From Rhodospirillales bacterium (lineage in GTDB: Bacteria > Pseudomonadota > Alphaproteobacteria > Rhodospirillales > JASLLV01), in the NCBI GenBank assembly GCA_030754475.1, contig JASMAE010000047.1, positions 1 through 31,007 on the forward strand: a stretch of DNA of 31,007 bases, written 5' to 3'. Position 1 is the stretch's first letter, and every line of letters begins with the position of its first letter. The position numbers and the translations under genes are program-made. The notes below the pieces were generated by a model that made no database searches, was not told where the DNA came from, and was given only the letters and a program-made list of their open reading frames with translations. Below are positions 1-7,667 of the stretch, piece by piece.

Positions 1-1293
1 GCGACGCCGCGTGTTCTCGGCGTCCTTCTCGGCTAGGAACACGCGGGCGCGTTCTTGCAATTCCGCCGCGACGTTTTCGTCGAACCCCTCGATCTCGACG
101 AGGTCTCCGGCCGGAACGAACGCAACTTCATCGACCGAGGAAAATCCCTCCGTCACCAGGAGGTGCGCGATCACCTCGTCGACGGCGAGGGAATCGACGA
201 ACATTTGCGAGAGCGAGCGAAATTCCTCGGTGCGGCGCTCCGATTCCTCGGCCTCGGTCAGGATGTCGATGTCCCAGCCGGTAAGCTGCGAAGCCAGCCG
301 AACGTTCTGCCCGCGCCGACCGATGGCAAGGCTGAGCTGATCGTCCGGCACCACCACCTCGATGCGATGGGCCTCTTCGTCGAGGACGACCTTCGCCACT
401 TCGGCCGGCGCCAGCGCGTTGACGATGAAGGTTGCGGGATCGGGCGACCACGGGATGATGTCGATCTTTTCGCCCTGGAGCTCGCCGACCACCGCCTGGA
501 CCCGCGATCCGCGCATGCCCACGCAGGCGCCGACCGGATCGATGCTGGAGTCGCTGGAAATCACCCCGATCTTGGCGCGCGAGCCCGGATCGCGGGCCAC
601 CGCCTTGATCTCGATGATCCCGTCGTAGATTTCCGGGACTTCCTGGGCGAACAGACTGGCCATGAAATGCGGATGGCTGCGCGACAGGAATATCTGGGGT
701 CCGCGTGGCTCCTCGCGGACCGCGACGATGTGGGCGCGGACCCTGTCGCCGTTGGAAAAATGCTCCCGGGGAATGCACTCGTCGCGCCGGAGAAGCGCCT
801 CGGCCCGCCCCAGATCGACGATCACATTTCCGAACTCGACGCGCTTCACGAGACCGTTGACGATTTCGCCTTCCCGGTCCTTGAACTCCTCGTATTGCCG
901 CTTACGTTCGGCTTCGCGCACCTTCTGGACGATAACCTGCTTCGCGGTCTGGGCGGCGATGCGTCCGAAATCGATGGGCGGCAGGGGCTCGATCAGGAAC
1001 TCGCCGACCTCGGCGTCGGACTTCTGTTTGCGCGCCGTCTCCAAATTGATCTGCGTCGCCTCATCCTCTATTTCCTCGGCCACCTCAAGGTAGCGGGCCA
1101 GCTTGATGGCGCCGGATTCCCGGTCGATCGTCGCGCGAATGTCGTGCTCGTGTCCATATTTGGACCGGCCGGCCCTCTGGATGGCCTGTTCCATGGCCTC
1201 GATGACCTCGTCGCGGCCGATGCCCTTGTCACGGGCCACCGTTTCCGCCACCTGCAGAAGTTCTAGCCGCGAATAGACTGACTCGTTTTCCAT
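1..1293 (-). CDS. nusA: Transcription termination/antitermination factor NusA (3' end cut by window)
   Basis: NusA binds RNA polymerase and nascent RNA and controls pausing, termination and antitermination. The minus frame is open from an ATG at 1293 to the window edge, giving 431 codons without a stop. The start reads MENESVYSRLELLQVAETVA, typical of the NusA N-terminal domain. Then come an S1 domain (EIVNGLVKRVEFGNVIVDLG), KH domains (DPVGACVGMRGSRVQAVVGE, then LSLAIGRRGQNVRLASQLTG) and the beginning of the acidic C-terminal repeats. Alphaproteobacterial NusA is usually a little over 500 residues, so roughly the last hundred lie outside the window. It sits 15 bases after rimP and is almost certainly cotranscribed with it. 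infB would be expected next, off the left end; that is inference from common gene order. Confidence 0.96.
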   Translation of the reverse strand, partial: MENESVYSRLELLQVAETVARDKGIGRDEVIEAMEQAIQRAGRSKYGHEHDIRATIDRESGAIKLARYLEVAEEIEDEATQINLETARKQKSDAEVGEFLIEPLPPIDFGRIAAQTAKQVIVQKVREAERKRQYEEFKDREGEIVNGLVKRVEFGNVIVDLGRAEALLRRDECIPREHFSNGDRVRAHIVAVREEPRGPQIFLSRSHPHFMASLFAQEVPEIYDGIIEIKAVARDPGSRAKIGVISSDSSIDPVGACVGMRGSRVQAVVGELQGEKIDIIPWSPDPATFIVNALAPAEVAKVVLDEEAHRIEVVVPDDQLSLAIGRRGQNVRLASQLTGWDIDILTEAEESERRTEEFRSLSQMFVDSLAVDEVIAHLLVTEGFSSVDEVAFVPAGDLVEIEGFDENVAAELQERARVFLAEKDAENTRRR

Positions 1294-1308
1294 GGATTCG
1301 GACCCTCG

Positions 1309-1833
1309 TCACTTCACCGGTTTGCGCCCTTTGCGCAACGACGCGTCGATCAAGACCAGTTTCGCCTGGGCGATGTCGTCGATCGCGATGGCACGCTCGG
1401 TGCCGTCGACCACGATACGCACGGCGCCGCCGTCGAGCCCCAGGAGTAGGCCGCGGAAGCGTTTTTGCCCGTCGATCACGCGCTTCGTGGTCAGCTTGGC
1501 CTCGCTGCCCGCGAAGCGCTCGAAATCCTCTGGCCGAACCAGCGGGCGATCGATACCGGGGGAGCTCACCTCAAGCGTGTATGATCCGGCGATGGGATCG
1601 TCCACAATCAAGGCCGCCGATACGGCGCGAGAGATGTCGGCGCAATCGTCGACCGTGATCGATCCGCCGTCGTGCCGCTCCACCATGATCTGCAACCGGG
1701 GCCTGTCAACGCCGAACACCCGCACCCGGACGATGACGAACCCGAGCTCGCGCACGATCGGCGCTATCGTGCGTTCGATTCGGCGCGACAGGTCCGCGTC
1801 GCATGCTAATCGGTCGTGACCGTTCCGCGGCAT
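1309..1833 (-). CDS. rimP: Ribosome maturation factor RimP
   Basis: RimP is a small cytoplasmic factor that helps 30S subunit maturation. The 174-residue product has the family N-terminal domain (RRIERTIAPIVRELGFVIVR), the VEVSSPGIDRPL-type motif here written TLEVSSPGIDRPL, and a C-terminal SH3-like domain ending in IDDIAQAKLVLID. I chose the ATG at 1833 because family similarity begins a few residues later (DADLSRRIE) and because it lies just after a terminator hairpin at 1846-1875. An in-frame ATG at 1884 would put that hairpin inside the gene. Neither start has a clear Shine-Dalgarno sequence. The frame stays open upstream to about 2058, which is probably non-coding. The rimP-nusA pair is the usual bacterial arrangement. 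Confidence 0.93.
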   Translation of the reverse strand: MPRNGHDRLACDADLSRRIERTIAPIVRELGFVIVRVRVFGVDRPRLQIMVERHDGGSITVDDCADISRAVSAALIVDDPIAGSYTLEVSSPGIDRPLVRPEDFERFAGSEAKLTTKRVIDGQKRFRGLLLGLDGGAVRIVVDGTERAIAIDDIAQAKLVLIDASLRKGRKPVK

Positions 1834-1845
1834 TGCCGGCTTCGA

Positions 1846-1875
1846 CCAAAATAAAAGGTGGGCCGCCGGCCCACC
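1846..1875 (-). terminator. Intrinsic terminator in rimP leader
   Basis: On the minus strand there is a perfect 8-bp GC-rich stem (GGTGGGCC / GGCCCACC) with a 3-base loop at 1875-1857. It is followed directly by TTTTATTTTGG. This is a textbook rho-independent terminator. It ends only about 12 bases before the chosen rimP start and lies downstream of a promoter-like sequence at 1934-1961. It could therefore attenuate rimP-nusA transcription, end the metK-trmB transcript, or both. Confidence 0.8.
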
Positions 1876-1933
1876 CTCGTCCATTCCGACCACAAGGGCG
1901 AATTTCGTAGCGCAACACTTGCGCGACAACAAA

Positions 1934-1961
1934 TATATACTCCCATCCGCGCCGAATACAA
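1934..1961 (-). promoter_or_regulatory. Candidate promoter for rimP-nusA
   Basis: The minus strand reads TTGTAT, 16 bases, then TATATA, close to the -35/-10 consensus and unusually AT-rich for this GC-rich DNA. Transcription would start near 1927 and pass through the terminator hairpin before reaching rimP. Identified by eye only. Confidence 0.45.
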
Positions 1962-2018
1962 GGGAGCCGTTCGTCGCCCGGGACGCGCGCATCCAGGCGC
2001 CGTAAGCGCGGTTTCGGT

Positions 2019-2738
2019 TCAGGCACGCGACTGGCGCAAGAACCGCAAGTGCACGCACGCGCGCCCTTGGCGTTGGGCCTTGGCCTCGTAGCGGGTCGCG
2101 ATCGCGTCGCCGGGACGGCGCCAGTCCGCGCGCGTCCGGGCGGTCCAGGTGAAGCGCGCATCGCGGCCCACGACGTCGAGGGTTTGGCGCACGTATTCGG
2201 CATGATCGCTCGCGAACCGGAGCTCCGCTCCGTCGCGCATGAGGCGCGCCAAGGTATCCAGGTTCTCGGCCGAGACGAAGCGGCGGGCCGCGTGGCGGGT
2301 CTTGGGCCAGGGGTCGGGAAAGAGAATGAAGACCCGCCCGAGGCTCGCGTCGGGAAGCCGCCGCATCAGCAGGCGCGCATCATCGTCGAAGATGCGGACG
2401 TTCGTGATCGCGTCTTGCGCCATGCGCGCGAGCAGCGCGGCGATTCCGTTGACGAACACCTCGCATCCGATGAGTCCGACGTCGGGATGCGCGCGAGCCT
2501 GGGCGGCCAAGTGTTCGCCCGATCCGAAGCCGATCTCGAGCCACAAATCGCGGACCGGCCAAGAGAACACGGCGTCGGTCTGGATGGGACCGGATTCGGG
2601 CACTGCCAAGCGCATCGCGGGCAGCATGTCTGCGATCAGCCTTTGGCGTCCGGGGCGAAGACCGTGCCCGCGCCGGCGTCCGTACAACAAGGCGTGCGAA
2701 CGATCGTCCCGAGACGCGTCTCGCTCGCGGCCGCTCAA
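2019..2738 (-). CDS. trmB: tRNA (guanine-N7-)-methyltransferase TrmB
   Basis: TrmB transfers a methyl group from S-adenosylmethionine to N7 of G46 in tRNA. The 239-residue product has the family N-terminal signature YGRRRGHGLRPGRQRL, the SAM-binding loop LEIGFGSGEH (about residues 67-76) and the hallmark FILFPDPWPKTRHAARRFV (about 137-155). No ATG or GTG fits the start. The best start is a TTG at 2738 whose last two bases overlap the TGA stop of metK, giving a TTGA junction and probable translational coupling. The open frame extends much further upstream, antiparallel-free but inside metK, and that extension is rejected because conserved sequence starts only after metK ends. Placing a SAM user directly after the SAM synthetase gene is common in alphaproteobacteria. 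Confidence 0.93.
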   Translation of the reverse strand: MSGRERDASRDDRSHALLYGRRRGHGLRPGRQRLIADMLPAMRLAVPESGPIQTDAVFSWPVRDLWLEIGFGSGEHLAAQARAHPDVGLIGCEVFVNGIAALLARMAQDAITNVRIFDDDARLLMRRLPDASLGRVFILFPDPWPKTRHAARRFVSAENLDTLARLMRDGAELRFASDHAEYVRQTLDVVGRDARFTWTARTRADWRRPGDAIATRYEAKAQRQGRACVHLRFLRQSRA

Positions 2739-3919
2739 TGCGCGGCGAACGCCGAACGCAATGCCGACACCAGATCCATGCGCTCCCATGAAAACCCGCC
2801 GTCGGGTTCCGAGGCCCGGCCGAAGTGACCGTACGCCGCGGTCCGGGCGTAGATCGGCCGGTTGAGTTTCAGGTGCTCGCGGATCCCCCGCGGCGAAAGA
2901 TCGACAAGGGTCTGAAGCACGTCGGATAGTTTGTGGCCGTCCACGCGTCCGGTCCCGTGGGTGTCGATGTAAAGCGAAAGGGGTTTGGAGACGCCGATCG
3001 CGTATGAGAGTTGGATCGTGCATCGCTCGGCGAATTCGGCCGCGACCACGTTCTTGGCGAGGTAACGCGCGGCATAGGCCGCCGAGCGGTCAACCTTGGA
3101 CGGATCCTTTCCCGAAAACGCGCCGCCGCCATGGGGCGCGGCGCCCCCGTACGTATCGACGATGATCTTGCGCCCGGTGAGCCCCGCATCCCCGTGCGGC
3201 CCTCCGATCACGAAGCGGCCCGTCGGGTTGACGAAGAATTTTTCTTCCTCGCACATCCAACCCTCGGGCAGCACGTTGAGCACGTGCGGGCGAACGATCT
3301 CGCGAACCTCGTCTTGAGAAAGCTTTTCGGCGTGCTGGGTGGACACGACCACGGCCTCGGCCCGGAACGGCTTGCCATCCACGTAGGCGAGGGTCACTTG
3401 GCTTTTCGCGTCCGGGCCCAATTCCGGTTCGGCGCCCGAATGCCGGGCCTCGGCGATGGATCTCAGGATCGCGTGCGCATAGTAGATGGGCGCCGGCATC
3501 AGGACGTCGGTCTCGCGGCACGCGAAACCGAACATCATGCCCTGGTCGCCGGCACCCTCGTCCTTGTTGCCGGCCGCATCCACGCCAACGGCGATATCCG
3601 TGGACTGGGCATGCACGTAAACGTCGACGTCGGCCATCTGCCAGTGAAAACTCTCCTGCTCGTAACCGATCTCCTTGATCGCCGTGCGGGCGATGCTCTC
3701 GATGCCGTCGCGGGGGATCGACACAAGCCCGCGTACCTCGCCGGCGATGACGACGCGGTTGGTGGTGCACAGGGTCTCGACGCCAACGCGCGCGAAGGGA
3801 TCGGCCGTGAGGTAGGCGTCGACGATCGCGTCGGATATGCGATCGCAGATTTTGTCGGGGTGCCCCTCCGAGACCGATTCACTCGTGAACAGATACTCGC
3901 TGTTTTTCACTTCACGCAC
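2735..3919 (-). CDS. metK: S-adenosylmethionine synthetase
   Basis: MetK makes S-adenosylmethionine from methionine and ATP, releasing phosphate and pyrophosphate. The 394-residue protein has the N-terminal motif FTSESVSEGHPDKICDRISD, the methionine/ATP-binding loop GAGDQGMMFG, and the glycine-rich phosphate loop GGGAFSGKDPSKVDRSAAY, so all expected active-site blocks are present. Length fits the family (about 385-400). The start at 3919 is GTG. A second in-frame GTG at 3910 has AAAGG eight bases upstream and would give MKNSEYLFTSES, so the true start may be there. It is followed directly by trmB through a TTGA overlap. A 326-base leader with several hairpins precedes it; no known SAM riboswitch was recognised there. 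Confidence 0.97.
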   Translation of the reverse strand: MREVKNSEYLFTSESVSEGHPDKICDRISDAIVDAYLTADPFARVGVETLCTTNRVVIAGEVRGLVSIPRDGIESIARTAIKEIGYEQESFHWQMADVDVYVHAQSTDIAVGVDAAGNKDEGAGDQGMMFGFACRETDVLMPAPIYYAHAILRSIAEARHSGAEPELGPDAKSQVTLAYVDGKPFRAEAVVVSTQHAEKLSQDEVREIVRPHVLNVLPEGWMCEEEKFFVNPTGRFVIGGPHGDAGLTGRKIIVDTYGGAAPHGGGAFSGKDPSKVDRSAAYAARYLAKNVVAAEFAERCTIQLSYAIGVSKPLSLYIDTHGTGRVDGHKLSDVLQTLVDLSPRGIREHLKLNRPIYARTAAYGHFGRASEPDGGFSWERMDLVSALRSAFAAH

Positions 3920-4245
3920 CTTTGCTCAGCGGGTGGCCGACGTGCCCGGTATCCCGGCGCCCATCCGCAACAATCCCATGAGGGCAATTCACAGTTCGCG
4001 TTTAAGTTGTCGCGTTGCACGCTCGAACGTGGCCTTGAAAACAGTGCAGGTATCTGGCGTCGCCAGCGCGACGTGCGGCCACATAATACGGCCGGCATTC
4101 AACGCGCCCGCACGAACGCGGGACTGACGGCGCCGTTTCGTCCGCTCGCGCGGGCGGCGGTTCTTGTTGCAAGCATTGTTACGAGCGTCAAGGAGTTTCG
4201 ACCAGTCCCCGTTTGCTGGCGTGCTGGCCGCCGGAATCGGGGAAC
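3920..4245 (-). other. Gene-free metK leader with hairpins
   Basis: No convincing gene lies here. An 86-codon minus frame with a TTG start exists but shows no recognisable family. On the minus strand one sees a hairpin CCCGC-GTTCGT-GCGGG (4122-4107), and a pair of overlapping stems that cannot form together: CGTCGC-GCTG-GCGACG (4073-4058) and CTGGC-GAC-GCCAG (4066-4054). A short CCGG-GATA-CCGG stem lies close to the metK start. I could not match the region to the SAM-II, SAM-V or SAM/SAH riboswitch consensus from memory. No strong promoter was found. Confidence 0.4.
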
Positions 4246-4731
4246 TCAACGCTTCTTTATTCGGGGCACCGGCCCGCTCAGCGATTTCGTCAGCTCGAAC
4301 AGTTGCTTTCGCACCTTCGGATCGGTGATCCGGTAATAAGCACGTGCGAGCTCCAGGGTCTCACGGCGAGTCAAGGAATCGTCGCCGTAGGATTGCTGTG
4401 CCTGGTCCGCGAGTCCGTGGGCGCCGTGACCGCGCTGCGACGCCGCGATGTCATCAGGCATCTCGTCGAAAAAGTGCGAAACCGGCACATCGAGGATTTG
4501 GCCGAGCTGATAGAGCCGGCTCGAGCCGATGCGGTTGGACCCGCGTTCGTATTTTTGGACCTGCTGAAAGGTCAGACCGAGCGCCTGACCGAGTTTGTCC
4601 TGACTCATCCCGACCAGTGTGCGGCGCAACCGGACCCGTGCGCCGACGTGAACATCGACCGGGTTCGGACCATTCTTCGCCGGCGCCCGCGACCGTTTCT
4701 TTCGCGGACGGGTTGCGGTTGCAGCCTTCAT
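4246..4731 (-). CDS. XRE-family helix-turn-helix transcriptional regulator
   Basis: The 161-residue cytoplasmic DNA-binding protein begins with a basic tail (RPRKKRSRAPAK) and then an XRE/Cro helix-turn-helix at about residues 28-85, including MSQDKLGQALGLTFQQVQKY and ERGSNRIGSSRL. The C-terminal half is poorly conserved, with a DEMPDD segment after the domain and a short helical end containing YYRITDPKVRKQLFEL. Proteins of this type are common next to metK in alphaproteobacteria, but their targets are not known to me. It lies between lnt and metK with its own candidate promoter (4810-4838). Regulation of metK is a possible role suggested only by position. The family call is firm; the function is open. 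Confidence 0.9.
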   Translation of the reverse strand: MKAATATRPRKKRSRAPAKNGPNPVDVHVGARVRLRRTLVGMSQDKLGQALGLTFQQVQKYERGSNRIGSSRLYQLGQILDVPVSHFFDEMPDDIAASQRGHGAHGLADQAQQSYGDDSLTRRETLELARAYYRITDPKVRKQLFELTKSLSGPVPRIKKR

Positions 4732-4809
4732 GCCAACTCAAACCCCTCTCATGAACACGAACGCCTAAGCCGCGTCGCGGAGGCGTTCGGCACCGGAATG
4801 TCAACGCGC

Positions 4810-4838
4810 AATATGATTGGGCGAGGCAAGTGGGTCAA
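4810..4838 (-). promoter_or_regulatory. Candidate promoter for the XRE regulator gene
   Basis: The minus strand reads TTGACC (4838-4833), 17 bases, then CATATT (4815-4810). The spacing is ideal and five of six -35 bases match consensus. The predicted start near 4803 leaves a leader of about 70 bases before the ATG at 4731. Confidence 0.4.
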
Positions 4839-4840
4839 TA

Positions 4841-4960
4841 GAGAGATTGGAATTCCTTAGTGTACAATGAGTAATCCAAAAGATAGAAGAGGAAAATATA
4901 CTTCAACTTAAGGTTCAAAAACCTTACTAATAGTTGTATTTTTTCAAAATGAAACAAGAC
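4841..4960. other. AT-rich islet at the lnt 3' end
   Basis: By hand count 35 of these 120 bases are G or C (about 29%), against roughly two thirds in the surrounding DNA. The islet covers the last codons of lnt and the start of the lnt-XRE intergenic region. It contains a small perfect hairpin AAGGTT-CAAA-AACCTT at 4910-4925, just after the lnt stop on the minus strand and without a following U tract. No gene is visible in it. Confidence 0.6.
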
Positions 4961-6522
4961 ATGATCGCAATGGCGGCGGCAATCAGGGCCGCCAAATCGC
5001 CGAATCGGCCGTAGGGCGTCACGCCCCCCAGCGGCGCGGGAAGCGCGGCGTCGACCACGCCCTTGCGCCCCAAGGGCAAGGAAACCGTGGTCCGCCCGTA
5101 GGCGTCGACGACGCCCGAGATCCCCGTGTTCGCCACCCGCACAAGGGGTATACCCTCTTCGACCGCGCGCAGCTTGGCCGCCGCGAAGTGTTGATACGGA
5201 CCCGTCGAGACGCCGAACCAACCGTCGTTGGTGAGGTTGAGGAGCCAGCTCGGCCGACGCGCCGAATCCACGACCCTCCCCGGGAAAATCGCTTCGTAGC
5301 AGATCAACGGACCGACCGGCGGGAGCCCCGGAAGATCGAGCGTTTGGCGGCGCGCGCCGGGCGAGAAATCGGTTCCGCCCGAGGTGATCTTGGCGGGATT
5401 CAGGATGTTTCGAAACGGTACGTATTCACCGAAGGGAACCAAGCGATGCTTGTCGTAGGTCCAGCTGAGGTGTCCTTCGGGGTCGATCGCGAAAAGGCTG
5501 TTCCAGACACGGTAGGGGACCGTTCCCGGAGGTGTGCGCCGCGGCGCGCCGAACAGGGTAATCCCTCCCGCCGGCGTCGCCTCGGCGATCAAGGCCCGGA
5601 CGGCGGGCTCGTACTCGACGAAGAACGGCACGGCCGACTCGGCCCAGATCACGTGGGTCGGCAACGGGTTTGCGGCGTCGGCGCCTTCGACGCTTAGGCG
5701 CGCCTGTTCGACGACGTGGTCGAGGCGCGATTCGGATCGCCACTTGTCCGCCTGGGGAATGGCGGGCTGCACGAGTCGCAGGCGGACGCCGGGAACGAAT
5801 CGCGACTCGGCGTGAGCGAGACGGATTACACCGCCGGCCCAAACGAGCGCCAACGGCGCGACCATCAACCCGACGGCCAGCGCCGCTCGGCGTGGGCGCG
5901 CCCTCGCGCCGGCATCGACGAGAAGCACCGGAGCCGCCGCCGCGGCGACCGTGAGAAGGCCAAGACCGTGTACGCCGAACAGAGCTGTCGCCTGGATCAT
6001 GGAATCGGACGCCGTCCACACGGTCCCGACGAGATTCCAGGGGAAGCCGGTGAAGACCCAGCTCCGCACCCACTCGAACGCCGTCCAGGCGACGGCGAAC
6101 GCCGCCACACGGCCCGGGCCGAGGCCGCGGAAAACCCGGCCGAACAGCGACGCGAGCGCCGGAAACGCCGCGCATACGCTCGCCAGTCCCACGACCGCGA
6201 AGGGCGCCATCCAGGCGTGGCGCTCGGCGTTCACCAGAAAGGCGAACGCAACCCAATAGAGCCCGCTCGCGAAGTGTCCCAGACCAAACCACCAGCCGAG
6301 CGCCAGGGCATCGCGCCGCCGCGCGCTCGAATCGATGAGCACCAGAAGTCCCGAGAACGCGGGAACCAGAAAGAAGACGAGATGCAGCGGCGGCATTGCC
6401 GCGGTCGCCAAGACACCCAACACAACGGCCAACGCCGCCCGGCGCGCGCGTCCGAGCGCGCCCAGGCGCCGGATCAGAAAATTTGCATTCGCCTCCGCCG
6501 GCGGTCCGGAGCCTGCCCGCAT
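4927..6522 (-). CDS. lnt: Apolipoprotein N-acyltransferase Lnt
   Basis: Lnt is an inner-membrane enzyme that adds the third acyl chain to the N-terminal cysteine of lipoproteins. The 531-residue protein has an N-terminal block of hydrophobic membrane segments (about residues 25-235) and a periplasmic nitrilase-like domain. The expected catalytic triad is visible: Glu295 in VIWAESAVPF, Lys358 in TYDKHRLVPFGEYVP, and Cys408 in GPLICYEAIFPG. The last residues, after a final hydrophobic segment, are MSCFILKKYNY and are encoded by a sharply AT-rich stretch unlike the rest of the gene, so the C-terminal tail may have been replaced. The start ATG at 6522 directly abuts a CTAG-ended repeat that fills most of the gap to corC. 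Confidence 0.95.
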   Translation of the reverse strand: MRAGSGPPAEANANFLIRRLGALGRARRAALAVVLGVLATAAMPPLHLVFFLVPAFSGLLVLIDSSARRRDALALGWWFGLGHFASGLYWVAFAFLVNAERHAWMAPFAVVGLASVCAAFPALASLFGRVFRGLGPGRVAAFAVAWTAFEWVRSWVFTGFPWNLVGTVWTASDSMIQATALFGVHGLGLLTVAAAAAPVLLVDAGARARPRRAALAVGLMVAPLALVWAGGVIRLAHAESRFVPGVRLRLVQPAIPQADKWRSESRLDHVVEQARLSVEGADAANPLPTHVIWAESAVPFFVEYEPAVRALIAEATPAGGITLFGAPRRTPPGTVPYRVWNSLFAIDPEGHLSWTYDKHRLVPFGEYVPFRNILNPAKITSGGTDFSPGARRQTLDLPGLPPVGPLICYEAIFPGRVVDSARRPSWLLNLTNDGWFGVSTGPYQHFAAAKLRAVEEGIPLVRVANTGISGVVDAYGRTTVSLPLGRKGVVDAALPAPLGGVTPYGRFGDLAALIAAAIAIMSCFILKKYNY

Positions 6523-6650
6523 CTAGCGGACAATCCGTTTAATCGGAACCAGCCCGCGCGCCGGCCCAACCGCCCCAATACTACGCTGCCATGGGTGGTA
6601 GGGAGGGAGTGTGGGTCGGTGCGATTCCACAGAAGTGGACGATGCTCTAG
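6523..6650 (-). repeat. CTAG-ended palindromic mosaic repeat, copy A
   Basis: Read on the minus strand, this 128-base unit begins CTAG and ends CTAG. A proximal module at 6644-6613 matches copy C at 30 of 32 positions and contains the stem TCCAC-TTCT-GTGGA. A distal module at 6550-6523 carries TCCG-ATTAAA-CGGA and matches copy C at 21 of 28 positions, with the differences mostly in the loop and spacer. The 62-base middle is unrelated to copy C. It lies between corC and lnt. Confidence 0.7.
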
Positions 6651-6734
6651 CGGCGCGCACGCGATTCGAACGCGGCGCGGTGCTCGGCGGCCACGAGGCG
6701 GCGGACCACGATCGCGCCGGAAAACGAGCGCGGC

Positions 6735-7658
6735 TCACGATCGCGGGCGCTGGTCCGACTCGGCGCGCGGAGGAACGTTCCTGACCCGCAGGCGCTTGAT
6801 GCGCCGCGGGTCGGCCTCCAGCACTTCGAACTCGAGGCCCGAGGGGTGGCCGACGAGCTCGCCCCGGATCGGCACGTGGCCAGCGAGCGAGAAAATCAGC
6901 CCACCAAGCGTGTCGATGTCTTCGCGCTCGTCTTCGCCGAGGAGCGGCCCGACCCGTGTCTCGAGGGTTTCGACGGTCACGCGTGCGTCGGCGTCTAAGG
7001 TCCCGTCCGTCCTTTCGATCAGGCGCGGCTCAAGCGCGCGGTCGTGCTCATCTTCGATTTCTCCAACGATCTCCTCGACCAGGTCCTCGATCGTGACGAG
7101 CCCGTCCACGCCCCCGAACTCGTCCACCACCAGGGCCATATGCGAGCGCGTAACCCGCATCTCCAAGAGCAGCTCCAGCACCTGCATCGACGGCGAAACG
7201 AACAGAACCTTGCGCACGATCTTGGAAAGCGCGAAGGCCGTATCCTGGCCCCGCCACGCGACCACGTCCTTGATGTGAACCATCCCGATGGCATCGTCCA
7301 GGGTCTCGCGGTAGACCGGAAGCCGCGAATGCCCGGCCAGCGTCATGGCCTGGATCACGTCGGCCAACGGGGCCTCGGCATCGACGGCGACAATGTCGGC
7401 GCCGGGCACCATTACGTCGCGGACGGTGCTGCCGCGCAGCTCGAGGATGTTTGCGAGCAACGTGCGCTCGTCCTGATCGATCGGTACCTCGGAATCGTCG
7501 CGCTCTTCGATGAGCTCCTCGAGGGTGTTACGCGCCGAACCCTCTCCGTTGCGCAATCCGCGAAGGCCTTTCAGCCAAGCGCGAAAGGAATGTGCGAGTG
7601 ACGACGGATGTCCGGCCCCGCTTTCGCAGGGCGAGCTACTCGAGGATTGGTCGTCCAT
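6735..7658 (-). CDS. corC: CorC/HlyC-type CBS-domain protein
   Basis: This 307-residue protein has a short N-terminal acidic helix region (LEELIEERDD), two CBS domains (about residues 80-135 and 145-200; DVMVPGADIV and VVDEFGGVDGLVTIEDLVEE) and a C-terminal transporter-associated CorC_HlyC domain ending in FEVLEADPRRIKRLRVR. There is no membrane segment, so it is the cytosolic type often linked to magnesium or cobalt efflux or to phospholipid handling. The gene sits between ybeY (9 bases upstream) and lnt, the usual ybeY-corC-lnt order. A GGGAG sequence lies immediately before the ATG. The family is certain; the exact role in the cell is not settled. Confidence 0.93.
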   Translation of the reverse strand: MDDQSSSSSPCESGAGHPSSLAHSFRAWLKGLRGLRNGEGSARNTLEELIEERDDSEVPIDQDERTLLANILELRGSTVRDVMVPGADIVAVDAEAPLADVIQAMTLAGHSRLPVYRETLDDAIGMVHIKDVVAWRGQDTAFALSKIVRKVLFVSPSMQVLELLLEMRVTRSHMALVVDEFGGVDGLVTIEDLVEEIVGEIEDEHDRALEPRLIERTDGTLDADARVTVETLETRVGPLLGEDEREDIDTLGGLIFSLAGHVPIRGELVGHPSGLEFEVLEADPRRIKRLRVRNVPPRAESDQRPRS

Positions 7659-7667
7659 CTCCCAGGA

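Noticed and set aside
55..1266. Long plus-strand open frame of about 400 codons
   Set aside because: It is antisense to nusA, whose minus-strand protein has clear S1 and KH motifs. The plus product is low in recognisable motifs and results from high GC.
3920..4122. Known SAM riboswitch upstream of metK
   Set aside because: Looked for SAM-II, SAM-V and SAM/SAH signature sequences from memory and found none. A covariance search would be decisive.
3989..4249. 86-codon minus-strand frame between the XRE gene and metK
   Set aside because: TTG start, no clear ribosome binding site, no family resemblance, very basic composition; treated as leader sequence.
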